In this document: positions 37,441 to 47,615 of the stretch, one piece after another
How positions within the stretch are numbered: the stretch's first letter is position 1
Layout of the letters: each line of letters opens with the position of its first letter
Source: Bacteroidota bacterium
GTDB taxonomy: Bacteria; Bacteroidota; Bacteroidia; Bacteroidales; FEN-979
Direction of reading: 5' to 3'
Assembly: GCA_026391355.1 (NCBI GenBank)
Contig: JAPLDH010000076.1
Location: forward strand, 31,277-95,276
DNA: 64,000 bases
Made by a program: the position numbers and the translations under genes
The notes under the pieces: model-generated
What the model saw: the letters and a program-made list of their open reading frames with translations, nothing else
Database searches by the model: none
Told to the model about the DNA's origin: nothing

Positions 37441-37987
37441 ACTTTTTCCCCGGACCTTTATGGGGCATAAATCGCGGTTTGATTTGTGGTTTCGTATTGA
37501 GGACCACATCGGCCGGAATTCCTTGGGGAAATCTTGCAAATATCTTAAGCTGATCATAGGTAATATCATCTTTGTGATATTTAAAATCATTATTGGCACC
37601 TAAGGCGATACCTGCTGTTATAATCAGGTTGACAGGTATTGTTACAGCTGCCCATACCCCGTGAGAGATACATAAGGCAGTGAAAGTGCCGACTGACCAC
37701 CAGTAGCTTTTGGGTCTTGCATATTGCAGGGTAAAGCCCTTGACCTCCTTCAAGGGGATAAAGGATACTTTTTTCTGCTTGCCACTATCCATCAGTACTG
37801 TCAGCCGGTTGGTGTCGACCGCAAGCAATTCCCCATTAACTTTAGTACCTTGTAATGGTTTTATCATAATGTATGAACCATAAACATTGACATCCAGATC
37901 CTGGGTTTTGGGTACATATCTGGGTGCTGTGCACGCACTGAGGAAAATCACCAACAGGACGAGCGCTGAGATCAGGTTAGTTTTCAT
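37439..37987 (-). CDS. hypothetical lipoprotein with two hydrophobic segments
   Basis: About 182 residues. A lipoprotein signal (MKTNLISALVLLVIFLSAC) supports the ATG at 37987 over 38011. A small beta domain follows (NGELLAVDTNRLTVLMDSG, VSFIPLKEVKGFTL), comparable to that in the protein at 28493, then hydrophobic helices (GVWAAVTIPVNLIITAGIAL). The start overlaps the stop of the upstream gene by 11 bases, so the two are co-translated. The last codons run into the low-complexity repeat. Function unknown. Confidence 0.65.
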   Translation of the reverse strand: MKTNLISALVLLVIFLSACTAPRYVPKTQDLDVNVYGSYIMIKPLQGTKVNGELLAVDTNRLTVLMDSGKQKKVSFIPLKEVKGFTLQYARPKSYWWSVGTFTALCISHGVWAAVTIPVNLIITAGIALGANNDFKYHKDDITYDQLKIFARFPQGIPADVVLNTKPQIKPRFMPHKGPGKK

Positions 37988-39584
37988 TGTATGAAAATAG
38001 TTGGGTGTCAATTTTTGAATTCCAGAAGATCTCTTCCATTTCAGTTTCGTATTTTTTATAAGAGGATGCCTCCCTTTGCAGGTATTTTTTGGGGTTATCG
38101 ATCATTAATTTAAGTGACAGTAAATCTTTGTCCTTAAGCCAATGGGCTCTCATCCATTCCAGGTAATATCCCTTCGAATAAAGGAACAGTTCATAATCCC
38201 GGTCAGGTTCCGGTAGTGTGAAGTTGAATTTATAAGAGCTGCCGGGCATAGAAATAAGATATTTTTCCGGATCTTTTATAGCAGATAAGGCGTTGCCATC
38301 AATCCGGCCTTTGTTCAGGATCAGATCAGGTGAAATCTCCACAGGTTTGACTTTCTCTTTTATATTTGTCAATGCGAGGTAATCAAGACGCCAGAGCCCC
38401 TTATTCATAACAAGCTTGACCGTGATCGTTTTCCCTGATAAGCTGGTTTTTAATGGCAGTATCTGATGGTTAACAGCGATGGGCCCGGTTTCATACCAGC
38501 CACCCTGGAAATCCCAGGCATTCATTGCTTCATTCCAGGTGTACACATCGATATCTCCCAATTCCTTATTCAGCGACCAGATCGTCTCATTTTTGAACTT
38601 TTTGGTTTCTATTCCGGCAAAAATATCCCCGACCTCATCTCCCATGTATCCCATTGTGCTATAAAAAAGGTAAGTTGTCATCAGGGTTTGCCGGAAACTT
38701 ACGATGAGTCCAAGATCATCTGTTTTCTTCACGTTATCGTAGGTCAGGAAAATCTCTTCTTTACTTCCCAGGTTGTTTTCATCAGCGAGACTGAACCTTT
38801 CCAAACGGTCATCCTTTTGCAGCAAAGTTGTGATATCACCCTCATTGGCGCTGGCAGCAGAAAGAGGATATATTTTGTCGCATAAATAGAATTCATCCTG
38901 GCGGGTATGATAAACCCGTTCATTTTCTTTTCTTGGATAAGCAAGCAGTTTAACATCATTTACACAATGTGTTTCCAATGCTTCATTCCGCATCGTTATT
39001 GAAAAGATATTGCCGGTAAGGGGTTTATTGTTTAATGCATCAATGTCGGCATACTCGAGGGAGGGGGAAATTGCATTGGAGAACCCCTCTGCATCTGCAT
39101 AATGAAAATTGTCATATTCGTTCATATAAAATGTGGGACAGGAACCGAAGCATGCCTTGGGAGTGGTTAGGCATATAATGCCTATCACTATATCAACACC
39201 GGCAAGGAGACCAAGAGCAAGGATCCTGAGATCTTCAGTATGAACTAATTTGGTATTGGTTTCAAAAATGGCAACGCTGTCAAGACCGATGGATAAGCTA
39301 CCTTCATATTTCAGATTCCTGTTGAAATCATAGCGGGTGCCCTTGCCATTAACGAGATTTTTTACAGTATCTACTTTCCAGGAATCCATTAAAATACAGA
39401 TGTCCCCATTTTTAAGATGAGCCTTTAAAAACGGTTTCGTCTCAAGGTTATGGGTCCCATGCAGCAACTTATTGGCATCTGTGTAGTTTGAACGAAACTG
39501 GTAATTCATGCAGGCCTGCACAACCAGTATAACAATGACGACAGCGATCGCTGAAAAAATCACTTTTATAAATTTTGATCTCAT
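37977..39584 (-). CDS. large hypothetical lipoprotein
   Basis: About 535 residues from ATG 39584 (MRSKFIKVIF), with a lipobox at VVQAC; a longer frame begins at 39641. A cysteine motif, KACFGSCPTFYMNE, lies near residue 150 after a hydrophobic segment and recurs in a Bacteroidota family I know only as hypothetical. The rest is mixed alpha/beta with a YLFYSTMGYMGDE block. Likely in one operon with the lipoprotein downstream (11-base overlap) and the barrel protein upstream. No function proposed. Confidence 0.65.
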   Translation of the reverse strand: MRSKFIKVIFSAIAVVIVILVVQACMNYQFRSNYTDANKLLHGTHNLETKPFLKAHLKNGDICILMDSWKVDTVKNLVNGKGTRYDFNRNLKYEGSLSIGLDSVAIFETNTKLVHTEDLRILALGLLAGVDIVIGIICLTTPKACFGSCPTFYMNEYDNFHYADAEGFSNAISPSLEYADIDALNNKPLTGNIFSITMRNEALETHCVNDVKLLAYPRKENERVYHTRQDEFYLCDKIYPLSAASANEGDITTLLQKDDRLERFSLADENNLGSKEEIFLTYDNVKKTDDLGLIVSFRQTLMTTYLFYSTMGYMGDEVGDIFAGIETKKFKNETIWSLNKELGDIDVYTWNEAMNAWDFQGGWYETGPIAVNHQILPLKTSLSGKTITVKLVMNKGLWRLDYLALTNIKEKVKPVEISPDLILNKGRIDGNALSAIKDPEKYLISMPGSSYKFNFTLPEPDRDYELFLYSKGYYLEWMRAHWLKDKDLLSLKLMIDNPKKYLQREASSYKKYETEMEEIFWNSKIDTQLFSYNEN

Positions 39585-39651
39585 CGGAAGTGGGGTATTA
39601 TTGTTTTTTGAATAAATCATCAGGTACAATTGCGTTTGCAAATTCTTTCGG

Positions 39652-40359
39652 TCAGAACCCGATCCCGACTGAAAACAAAGGATACAGGTTCATTTTTAAC
39701 GCATTATGGGGATGGATCGTACCATAAGTAACAAGGGACTCTTCCACATTGCATCCTGCCACGAATAGCTGAAGTGAGAAATTGAGGGAGATGTTCTTGG
39801 CCAGAAATAGCTTCATCCCTGCTCCGGGAGCAATATAGAAGGTGCCACTGTGTTTGGTTTTAACCAGCGTATCATAACGTTTATCAGGAAAGTTCCTTAA
39901 ATAATCTGATATTTCTGCCTGGTTCAGGTCGTGTGTGTTCGGCGACACAAAGAGGGAATAGCCAAGGTCGATAAACAGAAAAACCGGGTCCTTTCTCCCG
40001 ATAAAGAATCTTGGCTCAATGAAAAGATTTAGCTGGTCAAAGGCCAGTGTGTACTCACTCTTATACATTTTTAACGACCAAAGATACCGGTCATTCCAGA
40101 GCGGATAGTTTACATAGCTATAGCCAACCCCCAGTCCCAGTGAAACGCTGCGTGAAAACTGGTATCCATTTACCGTCGAAAGGGCAAGAACTGGATTATT
40201 CAACCGGACGCCGATCCCAAACTGGGTATAATTGAAATATCCGGTTTGCCTGCGCATGCTGTCGGCTTTCATGTTTTTTTCATAAACAGGAGCATCTTGT
40301 CCCTGTGCTGTATAAATGATACAAAAGGTAACCGTGATTAACCAGGCAAGTGTTTTCAT
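39652..40359 (-). CDS. probable outer-membrane beta-barrel protein
   Basis: 235 residues with signal MKTLAWLITVTFCIIYTAQG. Barrel-like strands (SVSLGLGVGYSYVNYPLW, LNLFIEPRFFIG, FYIAPGAGMKLFLAKNISL) and a terminal strand ending LFSVGIGF. It heads the minus-strand group with the two lipoproteins below, so an envelope assembly role for the group is possible. Confidence 0.7.
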   Translation of the reverse strand: MKTLAWLITVTFCIIYTAQGQDAPVYEKNMKADSMRRQTGYFNYTQFGIGVRLNNPVLALSTVNGYQFSRSVSLGLGVGYSYVNYPLWNDRYLWSLKMYKSEYTLAFDQLNLFIEPRFFIGRKDPVFLFIDLGYSLFVSPNTHDLNQAEISDYLRNFPDKRYDTLVKTKHSGTFYIAPGAGMKLFLAKNISLNFSLQLFVAGCNVEESLVTYGTIHPHNALKMNLYPLFSVGIGF

Positions 40360-40659
40360 GATCTGTTGATTTTTTGAACGGATGAATAACTTTTTGTTTT
40401 CATGACTTAAAATTAATGGATAATTTCAGGTTTACAGTATTGAATTATCAGGAGGGAATGATCCGGGTTGTATAATTTCTTATTCCGGCATGGGTCATTT
40501 AAAAGTCAATCCCTGATTCTGCAAAAAACAGGGAACAGCAACCTCTAATTTGGGATTTTTTGCAAAAAATAAGTGGAGGATTAGTACAAATACATAAAGG
40601 AAATAACATCCGGTGTTTATTATTATTTTCATACTTTTACCAACTTACATTTGCTGCAT
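40360..40659. other. 300-base divergent intergenic region
   Basis: Between the barrel gene (minus) and the glycosyltransferase (plus). AT-rich, with GGGATTTTTTGCAAAAAATAAG near 40551. No exact TAnnTTTG box that I trust. Confidence 0.35.
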
Positions 40660-42681
40660 ATGACTAAAACAAAACCAGCTGTCAAGAAGCCAGTAAGTCA
40701 GAAAACAAGCAAAAATGTTTCTGCCGTTACGAAGAAAAAGGAATTCAACCCGAATGTTACGCTATTGGAACAGACAGACAGTTATCTTGACAGACATATG
40801 AATAAAATATTCTGGGGAACTTTTTTCCTTACAATCCTGTTCGGGATCCTGCTTTTCGACATCAGGTTCAGTTTGTCGGGGGATGATTCTACCTATGTCA
40901 TCAGGGCATATGATTTTATTCATCAATTTATTTATCCGGGTTTTCAGGGACCTCTTTACCCAATAGTACTAAGCCCCCTGGTAATTATTTTCGGAATTAA
41001 GGCGATTCCCCTGAAGTGCCTGTCATTATTGTTTATTTTGGGTTTCATGTGGTTTCTTTATAAAGCTTTCAGAAACCGTATCCCTTCACTTTTGCTTACA
41101 GCGCTGTTAATATTGGTTTCCATCAATTCATTCATACTTTACTATGCCAGCCAGACTTATAGTGAGACATTCTTTATGTTTTTACAATCAGTATTTCTCT
41201 GGTTTTTTTTTACTTACTTTATCGAAAGAGAAAAGGAACAGTCTTTCAGGGAGCGCGCACTGCAGCACCTTCTTCTTGCACTCTGTGTCCTTAGCCTTGG
41301 TATCACCCGGTCCATTGGCTTTTCTGCTGTCCTTGCTGTTTCTGGCTATTTCATCCTGAAAAAGCAATGGAAAAACCTGGTTTTTTTCATTGTTTCTTTC
41401 GCCCTTGTCCTGGTTGCCTTCCAGGGACTCAGGTACCTTTTGTGGGGCAATTCAGGGATTCAGTTTTCAGGCCAGGGTGAAAGCCTGCTCGCAAAAGACT
41501 ATTATGCACCTGATCAGGGCAGGGAAGATCTTCCGGGTTTTATTAACCGCCTGTTTATAAACTCTGATCTCTATATTTCAAAATACTTCTATATTATTTT
41601 GGGATTAAGGGAGAACATTATTGACATCAATGTCTATCCGTTCGTCACCGTATTAACATGGGGGATGCTGATAGCATCGGTCATTCGTGTATTCAGAAAA
41701 AACAAATACCTTCTTTTTACAGGTATCTATTCGGTGGTTGCCGTGATTATCACCTTTCTTGTCCTCCAGACAAACTGGGAACAACTCAGGCTTATCATTC
41801 CCTGGTTCCCGTTGTTACTACTTATGTTACTGGCCTTTTTCTACTATCTTTCCGGATACAAAAGGTATTCGATGTTAACGGGATTCCTTCCGGTTCTGAT
41901 CCTGATCCTGTTCATTGTCACATTTGTGACAACCATTTCGAAGGTCAAAGATGCCCGGCAGATCACCGACAGGTATTATGGTCTTACACCAGATTGGGAA
42001 AATTATTGTAAATTAAGTGAATGGGCTTCACTGAATTTACCTCAGAATACAGTTGTTGCCTGCCGCAAGCCTTCCATCTCCTTTATGTACGGAAATGGAA
42101 AGCGGTTTTATGGTATTACCCAGATAAAATCCTTTCCCGGAGTTGCATTAATGTCAGACTGGCGCAAAAGCCACGGTCACCCTTATTTAATATCAAGTTC
42201 TTCCCTCACTGATAAACCTCTTTCAAAGGAATTGTATGAGATCTTTACAAATGGGATAGTTGCCTATTGGATTACCGGCGACCTGTCAGGACCAAATATC
42301 CGGTTCTATGTTGTGGATTTTTCTGACTCTGTCATGGGAAAAGCATTGACAGGACTAAGAGGCCTGGACATTCATCCCACGGATAATATTGATTCATTGA
42401 AACCTTTTCTGAATAACTCTAATTCAGGTATCTCCATCGTTTACCCGGATACATTACTTAACTTACTGCTAAATGCCAATGTGACACATGTGATTAAAGC
42501 CAGTTTAAGGGGATACAGCGCAGAGAAGACCAACGTGATTATCAATACTGTCGAACGGTTTATGGACCTGATCGAGCGTAAATATCCTAAAATTCTAACC
42601 ATACTTAACCAGACGGGTGAGGCTAATAATGAACCTGCTGCGATCTATTCTATTAACTATGATCAATACAGGTTGAAATGA
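40660..42681 (+). CDS. GT-C (GT39/ArnT-like) membrane glycosyltransferase
   Basis: 673 residues from ATG 40660 (the longer frame uses TTG). A basic N-terminal tail is followed by about 12 hydrophobic helices. The first loop has SGDDSTYVIRAYDF, the D-D motif of lipid-phosphate-sugar-dependent transferases, and a later loop has YYASQTYSETFFMF. The last 250 residues form a soluble domain, facing the periplasm by analogy. It would transfer a sugar from a polyprenyl-phosphate donor to a cell-surface acceptor; donor and acceptor are unknown. Monocistronic. Confidence 0.8.
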   Translation: MTKTKPAVKKPVSQKTSKNVSAVTKKKEFNPNVTLLEQTDSYLDRHMNKIFWGTFFLTILFGILLFDIRFSLSGDDSTYVIRAYDFIHQFIYPGFQGPLYPIVLSPLVIIFGIKAIPLKCLSLLFILGFMWFLYKAFRNRIPSLLLTALLILVSINSFILYYASQTYSETFFMFLQSVFLWFFFTYFIEREKEQSFRERALQHLLLALCVLSLGITRSIGFSAVLAVSGYFILKKQWKNLVFFIVSFALVLVAFQGLRYLLWGNSGIQFSGQGESLLAKDYYAPDQGREDLPGFINRLFINSDLYISKYFYIILGLRENIIDINVYPFVTVLTWGMLIASVIRVFRKNKYLLFTGIYSVVAVIITFLVLQTNWEQLRLIIPWFPLLLLMLLAFFYYLSGYKRYSMLTGFLPVLILILFIVTFVTTISKVKDARQITDRYYGLTPDWENYCKLSEWASLNLPQNTVVACRKPSISFMYGNGKRFYGITQIKSFPGVALMSDWRKSHGHPYLISSSSLTDKPLSKELYEIFTNGIVAYWITGDLSGPNIRFYVVDFSDSVMGKALTGLRGLDIHPTDNIDSLKPFLNNSNSGISIVYPDTLLNLLLNANVTHVIKASLRGYSAEKTNVIINTVERFMDLIERKYPKILTILNQTGEANNEPAAIYSINYDQYRLK

Positions 42682-42815
42682 ATGATTCTACACTCACCAA
42701 CTCAACAGTTTACCAGTTTGCCGGTTGAAATTCCACAATTCAACAAATCATTAATTCAACATTTTTCTTATTTCCGGGCAACTTTTCCGATATTTGGGAT
42801 TACTTCTAAAGTAGT

Positions 42816-43400
42816 ATGAAACTTATTCCCTGGAAACAAAAGAGAGAGGGCCTGGATCAAATCGCAGGCATTGAAGCAATGTACGACCGCTATGCCCCGC
42901 GTTTCCTGGGATTATGCTATCGCTATTGCGGTAACAAGGAAGATGCTGAGGATATTATGCACGACGGTTTTATGAATATTATCCGGGGAATCAGTCGTTT
43001 TCAGTCGCGTGGTGAAGGTTCCCTGGAAGCATGGATGACACGGATCATGGTTACAACTTCGCTGAAATACCTGAGGGATCATGCTAAATACCGGAAAAAC
43101 CTGGTGTTCGAAACCGTTGGTGAGCAGATCAATACTACAGAAGAAGATAATCAGCCGTATCCGGAAGTTTCAACGGAAGAGTTATTGAAATTGATCAGTG
43201 AACTTCCACTCGGATATCGTACTGTTTTCAATTTCTATGTGATGGAAAACTATTCACACAAGGAAATTGCAGGAATGCTTCATTGTTCGGAAAATACATC
43301 GAAGACACAACTGGCAAAAGCACGGTTTTGGCTGCGTAAACACATTTTAGAATTGGATAAAAGTAATGAATATGGAAAAAAAGCATCATCGAATCGATGA
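42816..43400 (+). CDS. ECF RNA polymerase sigma factor
   Basis: 194 residues. The sigma-2 region is clear (FLGLCYRYCGNKEDAEDIMH, FMNIIRGISRFQ, LEAWMTRIMVTTSLKYLRDH), as is the sigma-4 helix-turn-helix (YSHKEIAGMLHCSENTSKTQ, LAKARFWLRKHI). Directs transcription of a small regulon, often its own operon. The 3' end overlaps the next gene by about 35 bases, the usual arrangement with an anti-sigma factor. Confidence 0.92.
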   Translation: MKLIPWKQKREGLDQIAGIEAMYDRYAPRFLGLCYRYCGNKEDAEDIMHDGFMNIIRGISRFQSRGEGSLEAWMTRIMVTTSLKYLRDHAKYRKNLVFETVGEQINTTEEDNQPYPEVSTEELLKLISELPLGYRTVFNFYVMENYSHKEIAGMLHCSENTSKTQLAKARFWLRKHILELDKSNEYGKKASSNR

Positions 43401-44769
43401 TCTGTTCCGGCAGGGACTGACCAACCTGGAGATCATTCCTTCTGAAACCGGGCGGTCGGGTTTTCTGCAGCAAGCTGGCAGGGAGCTGAAAACGCGGTCG
43501 GTCAGGAAGTGGCTGTTACCAGTGCTGGGAATCATTCTGGGTGTCGGGATCATCACCGGGATCTATTTATTTTCTTCAACAAATGGTGAATTAAAAAACG
43601 TATCCCCACAGTCTGATCGACCTGAAATCATAAAAGGGACTGAAAACACTCAAAACAGGAGTTTCTCGCAAATTGTCGCAGATTCTGCGCAAATTATCGC
43701 TGATAAAAACAGAAGATCAACTTCGTTTAAGCAGCGTGAATCCTCTTTACATCCGCGTGAATCAGCGAGAAACAAAAAGTACATTTCCGGAAAACCTCAT
43801 ATAATGTATGGATTAACCAATCCTCCTGCTACTCTCTCAGCATCTTCTGTTCATCTAAATTCAACAACCCTAAATTCACAAACGAAGGAGCCGTTGACAA
43901 ATATTCAAACCCACTCTCTGACCCTTAATGAAGGTACTTCCATAGTCATTGCAAGCCCTGCTGTTAATGATAGTTTTTCAAAAAACAGGAAACAGGTTAC
44001 CGACTCTGTTAAGAACCCTGCATCCTCATCGTCAATCAAAAAGCCGGTAAAACCATCTTCAGTACCCGTAAAGAATCGAAACTGGAACATCTTTGCGGGA
44101 ATCTATTATACTCCCGAATGGATTTTCAATACCCTGGATAAAAACAAATATGTCAATAATTTTGGTGTGGAAGCCCAATTCCAGTTTGGAAATTACTCGG
44201 TGAGAACTGGTGTCGGTCTTTCGATTACCAGGGGTTTTAACGAAATTGCCATTAATACCAAGCCTTACCTGGGGGGGTATAGTGCGCTCGACTTTATTAC
44301 CTATCACTGGGATGCAAAACATTATCATTTAATTCCTACAGTCTTTACCACCTGGAAGGAGGTTTTTGATACCGCTCTGCATAATAATTCTTATACCCGC
44401 GAAAAGGAGTACACATACTTGCAGGTCCCGCTGATCCTCGGGTATGATTTTTACAAAACAAGATGGGTTTCACTCGGAGCCCGCGTTGGACCTGTAATGT
44501 CGATACTAATAAAGAGCCGGGAACTTTCGTCGGGTTACGATGCAGGGAAGGACATTGTCATATCTGTCAACAACATCACCCCCGACAGGATACACCTGAA
44601 CTGGCAGGCTTTGGCGGGGGTCAATGGTTCTTTTCATTTGTCCCGGAGGTTCATCATCGAACTGGAACCGAATATCCGGTACTACTTCGATTCGGTCTAT
44701 GAAAAGTCAGGTAGTGCAAATAAGCCATGGTCTGTGGGATTCCGTACTGCATTACTAATAAATTTTTAA
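43366..44769 (+). CDS. putative anti-sigma / membrane protein with barrel-like C-terminus
   Basis: 467 residues. The first 45 are cytoplasmic (HHRIDDLFRQGLTNLEIIP), then one membrane helix (WLLPVLGIILGVGIITGIYL), a long Ser/Thr/Asn-rich linker, and from about residue 225 a domain of beta strands typical of outer-membrane barrel-like proteins (NIFAGIYYTPEWIFNTLD, SVRTGVGLSITRGFNE, LGARVGPVMSIL, SVGFRTALLINF). Overlap with the sigma gene and the N-terminal layout suggest an anti-sigma role with a periplasmic sensing part. A second start (43372) is possible. Confidence 0.7.
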   Translation: MNMEKKHHRIDDLFRQGLTNLEIIPSETGRSGFLQQAGRELKTRSVRKWLLPVLGIILGVGIITGIYLFSSTNGELKNVSPQSDRPEIIKGTENTQNRSFSQIVADSAQIIADKNRRSTSFKQRESSLHPRESARNKKYISGKPHIMYGLTNPPATLSASSVHLNSTTLNSQTKEPLTNIQTHSLTLNEGTSIVIASPAVNDSFSKNRKQVTDSVKNPASSSSIKKPVKPSSVPVKNRNWNIFAGIYYTPEWIFNTLDKNKYVNNFGVEAQFQFGNYSVRTGVGLSITRGFNEIAINTKPYLGGYSALDFITYHWDAKHYHLIPTVFTTWKEVFDTALHNNSYTREKEYTYLQVPLILGYDFYKTRWVSLGARVGPVMSILIKSRELSSGYDAGKDIVISVNNITPDRIHLNWQALAGVNGSFHLSRRFIIELEPNIRYYFDSVYEKSGSANKPWSVGFRTALLINF

Positions 44770-44867
44770 TTTTGTTCAGACACTCAGACAACTTTTTACT
44801 TTATCAGGATTTATTTGATACAATACATGCACAAGGAAATTAAAATCAAACCCTAATTCTTATCATC

Positions 44868-47105
44868 ATGAAAAAGTTCACTATTATTATTCTCTTCTGT
44901 ACAGCCTTTCTCCCACTGATGGCACAATTCAATTACCTGACCGTACAAGGTTATGTAACGGATACCAACAGTGGCGCGCCGATCGCTAATCATGCAGTAA
45001 CGATCCAGACAGATTCCGCTGCCGGTTTCCATTACGATGTGGTCTACACCGGATCATCCGGTTTTTACGTGGATACAGTTGTTTTAAATTCCGGAACTTT
45101 TCCAACCGGCAACCTTTTCGTTTCAACGCTCGATTGCAACCAGAATAACCATATGGTAACATTGGTTTTTGGTCCTGGCAACCAGGCATTTACGGTGGAT
45201 TTCCAGATCTGCAATTCAGCGGCACCCTGTATTGCTAATTATACTTATGCATTTCTGGGTAATCTGGATGTTCAGTTCACAGATCTTTCCATGGGAGGGA
45301 CTTTCACCTATAACTGGCAATTCGGCGACGGAACGGGCTCAACCCTTCACGAACCGTTGCATACCTATGCTGCCTCCGGTTGGTTTACAACCTCACTTAC
45401 GGTCACTGACAGCTCCAGCGCCTGCTCCGATATAAAAACCATGGTGATACACGTCGGGGACTCCACGGGTGGTTGTCAGGCGATGTACTATGCAGTTCCT
45501 GATACAGGGAACACATTGAACGTGCAATTTTTTGATCAGTCTACCGGAAATAATATTGCTTCATGGTTATGGGATTTCGGCGACGGAAACAGCGCTACGA
45601 TAATCTTCCCTGCCAGTCCCAATGTCTCCCACTCGTATGCTGTTACAGGAACATATTATGTTTGCCTGACAATTCAAAGCAATGATTCCACCTGTTACAG
45701 CACTTACTGCGATACATTGACGGTAGGTAATTCTGGTGGGTGCCAGGCGCAGTTCACCTGGTATTCCGATTCCCTGAATAACGGGCCGGCCATTCATTTT
45801 GTTGACCTTTCTACAAATGCATACAGTTGGAGCTGGGATTTCGGTGATAATTATTTCTCCGGCGATCAGAATCCGGTTCACAATTATTCACAACAAGGCA
45901 CATATTATGTTTGCCTGACCATCTATAACCAGGATTGGTCATGCCAGAGTACCTGGTGTGCCAATGTAACAATCGGCAATAATTCAGATTGCGAAAATTA
46001 TTTCACCTTTTCCCAGAATGCATTGACCGTGGCCTTTATAGGACATATGGTGAACGGGTTACCGGCAACCTATACCTGGAGTTTTGGTGACGGTTCCGGT
46101 GGTAGCAGACAAAATGCAACCCATACCTATTCATCCCAGGGAATGTACTTTGTTTCTCTGACCACCACTACAGATTCAACAAATTGCACCTACACTTCAG
46201 GTCAGACAATACAGGTGGGCGACAGCAGCCAGTTCAACCAGATCTATGGACAGGTGATGGAAGGCAATTTTCCACTTTCATCAGGACTGGTAATGATCTT
46301 CTCTCTCGACACGTTGAATACCTTGCCATACTATGATCTTTCGGTTATTGATTCAGCAGGCATTTACAGTTTCCAATATGTACCGCAAGGGAACTTTGTG
46401 GTTTGGGCTATTCCCACGGACTCATCAGGGTATCTGCCCACCTATTACGGGGATGTGATCATGTGGCAGCAGGCTACTGTCATCAGCCTTGGAGTACCGA
46501 ACAATCCCTATAAGATCCACCTTGTCATGGGTACTTCCGGATCAAATGGTCAAGGGGGAATCAATGGTCAAATAAATACCAATGGACTGAAGAGTGGCTT
46601 ATCAGATAAAATACGCATGATCCTTATGAACGAACAGGGAAATCCTCTTGAATTCAGGAATGTCAGCTCATCAGGAGCATTTGACTTCTCCACACTCGGT
46701 TATGGTATCTATTTTCTGCGAGCTGAACTCCCGGGATGCACCAGCGACATAGTGAGGGTAGAACTTACACAGGATAAACCCATCGTGAACATAGTGATGA
46801 CCTATTCGGGGAATCACCTGCTTGGCGTTAATGAAAATGAATCCCTTGTTAGTGGATTGACCGCCTATCCCAACCCGGTCACCGACATGTTAAACCTGAG
46901 TATCGTATCAAAAAAGAATGCGACTGTTGTGATCTCCCTGAGGGATTTCACCGGGAGGGAAGTTAAATCGGAATCTTCGACGCTCGTGAAGGGAATAAAT
47001 ACCATCAGGGTCAATACTGCTGCATTGCAACCCGGCATGTTCTTACTCCGGATCACATCAACTGACGGAACGAACATCATCCGAAAGGTGATAAAGGGGA
47101 ATTAA
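44868..47105 (+). CDS. secreted PKD-repeat protein with T9SS sorting domain
   Basis: 745 residues. Signal peptide MKKFTIIILFCTAFLPLMAQ, then a carboxypeptidase-regulatory-like beta domain, then four PKD repeats marked by NWQFGDGTG, LWDFGDGNS, SWDFGDNYF and TWSFGDGSG (about residues 115-455), another beta domain, and at the end a type IX secretion sorting domain (YPNPVTDMLNLSIV, GMFLLRITSTDGTNIIRKVI). The protein is exported and attached to or released from the cell surface. Ligand unknown. It may belong to the sigma factor regulon by position only. Confidence 0.88.
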   Translation: MKKFTIIILFCTAFLPLMAQFNYLTVQGYVTDTNSGAPIANHAVTIQTDSAAGFHYDVVYTGSSGFYVDTVVLNSGTFPTGNLFVSTLDCNQNNHMVTLVFGPGNQAFTVDFQICNSAAPCIANYTYAFLGNLDVQFTDLSMGGTFTYNWQFGDGTGSTLHEPLHTYAASGWFTTSLTVTDSSSACSDIKTMVIHVGDSTGGCQAMYYAVPDTGNTLNVQFFDQSTGNNIASWLWDFGDGNSATIIFPASPNVSHSYAVTGTYYVCLTIQSNDSTCYSTYCDTLTVGNSGGCQAQFTWYSDSLNNGPAIHFVDLSTNAYSWSWDFGDNYFSGDQNPVHNYSQQGTYYVCLTIYNQDWSCQSTWCANVTIGNNSDCENYFTFSQNALTVAFIGHMVNGLPATYTWSFGDGSGGSRQNATHTYSSQGMYFVSLTTTTDSTNCTYTSGQTIQVGDSSQFNQIYGQVMEGNFPLSSGLVMIFSLDTLNTLPYYDLSVIDSAGIYSFQYVPQGNFVVWAIPTDSSGYLPTYYGDVIMWQQATVISLGVPNNPYKIHLVMGTSGSNGQGGINGQINTNGLKSGLSDKIRMILMNEQGNPLEFRNVSSSGAFDFSTLGYGIYFLRAELPGCTSDIVRVELTQDKPIVNIVMTYSGNHLLGVNENESLVSGLTAYPNPVTDMLNLSIVSKKNATVVISLRDFTGREVKSESSTLVKGINTIRVNTAALQPGMFLLRITSTDGTNIIRKVIKGN

Positions 47106-47121
47106 TCAACATAGAATTTTT

Positions 47122-47159
47122 GTAAGAGGCTGTTCTGGTTTCCCGGAGCAGCCTCTTAC
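47122..47159. terminator. bidirectional terminator hairpin
   Basis: 14-bp stem: 47122-47135 (GTAAGAGGCTGTTC) with 47146-47159 (GAGCAGCCTCTTAC), one G-U pair, 10-base loop, T-rich on both outer sides. Lies between convergent genes. Confidence 0.8.
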
Positions 47160-47161
47160 TT

Positions 47162-47566
47162 TTACCTCAGGATGAACGGTACTATCGTTGCAATAACTCC
47201 CGTGCATACCACCACCAGGATGAACAGGTTATACCTGACATTGTAATTGCCAAGCAACGATTCATCGTAATATTTGGAGACATTCTGGTCCCTGTACATG
47301 GTGAGCAGTCCGTTAACAAGTTTTATCCGGGTCTGCTTTCCTTTTATCAGGCCGATAATTACTACAATGTTAACAAGAATGATCAGGGTAACGAAAACGA
47401 ACATTACGGCAAGCGTAGAACTCTCGGTCCTTGATTTTTCAACCAGACCTGAATTGATCCCAAGGGTGATCAGGTTCAATGCAATTGAAGTCAGAATAAA
47501 GATGATGTCTGTCTTTGTATTCTGTTCTAACTCTTTTGTGATGTGATTATGGACATGCTCTAACAT
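47162..47566 (-). CDS. small membrane protein, unknown
   Basis: 134 residues. Soluble start MLEHVHNHITKELEQNTKTD, then hydrophobic segments (IIFILTSIALNLITLGINSG; LAVMFVFVTLIILVNIVVII; LFILVVVCTGVIATIVPFIL) with a cytoplasmic-looking loop between the second and third. The layout recalls small membrane effectors found near signalling systems, but I see no motif to prove it. It precedes HicAB on the same strand with a 49-base gap. Confidence 0.6.
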   Translation of the reverse strand: MLEHVHNHITKELEQNTKTDIIFILTSIALNLITLGINSGLVEKSRTESSTLAVMFVFVTLIILVNIVVIIGLIKGKQTRIKLVNGLLTMYRDQNVSKYYDESLLGNYNVRYNLFILVVVCTGVIATIVPFILR

Positions 47567-47615
47567 AATTTTGGGTTTTAAGGGTTTTTATCAAAGATAA
47601 CGGTTTTATTGTTGA

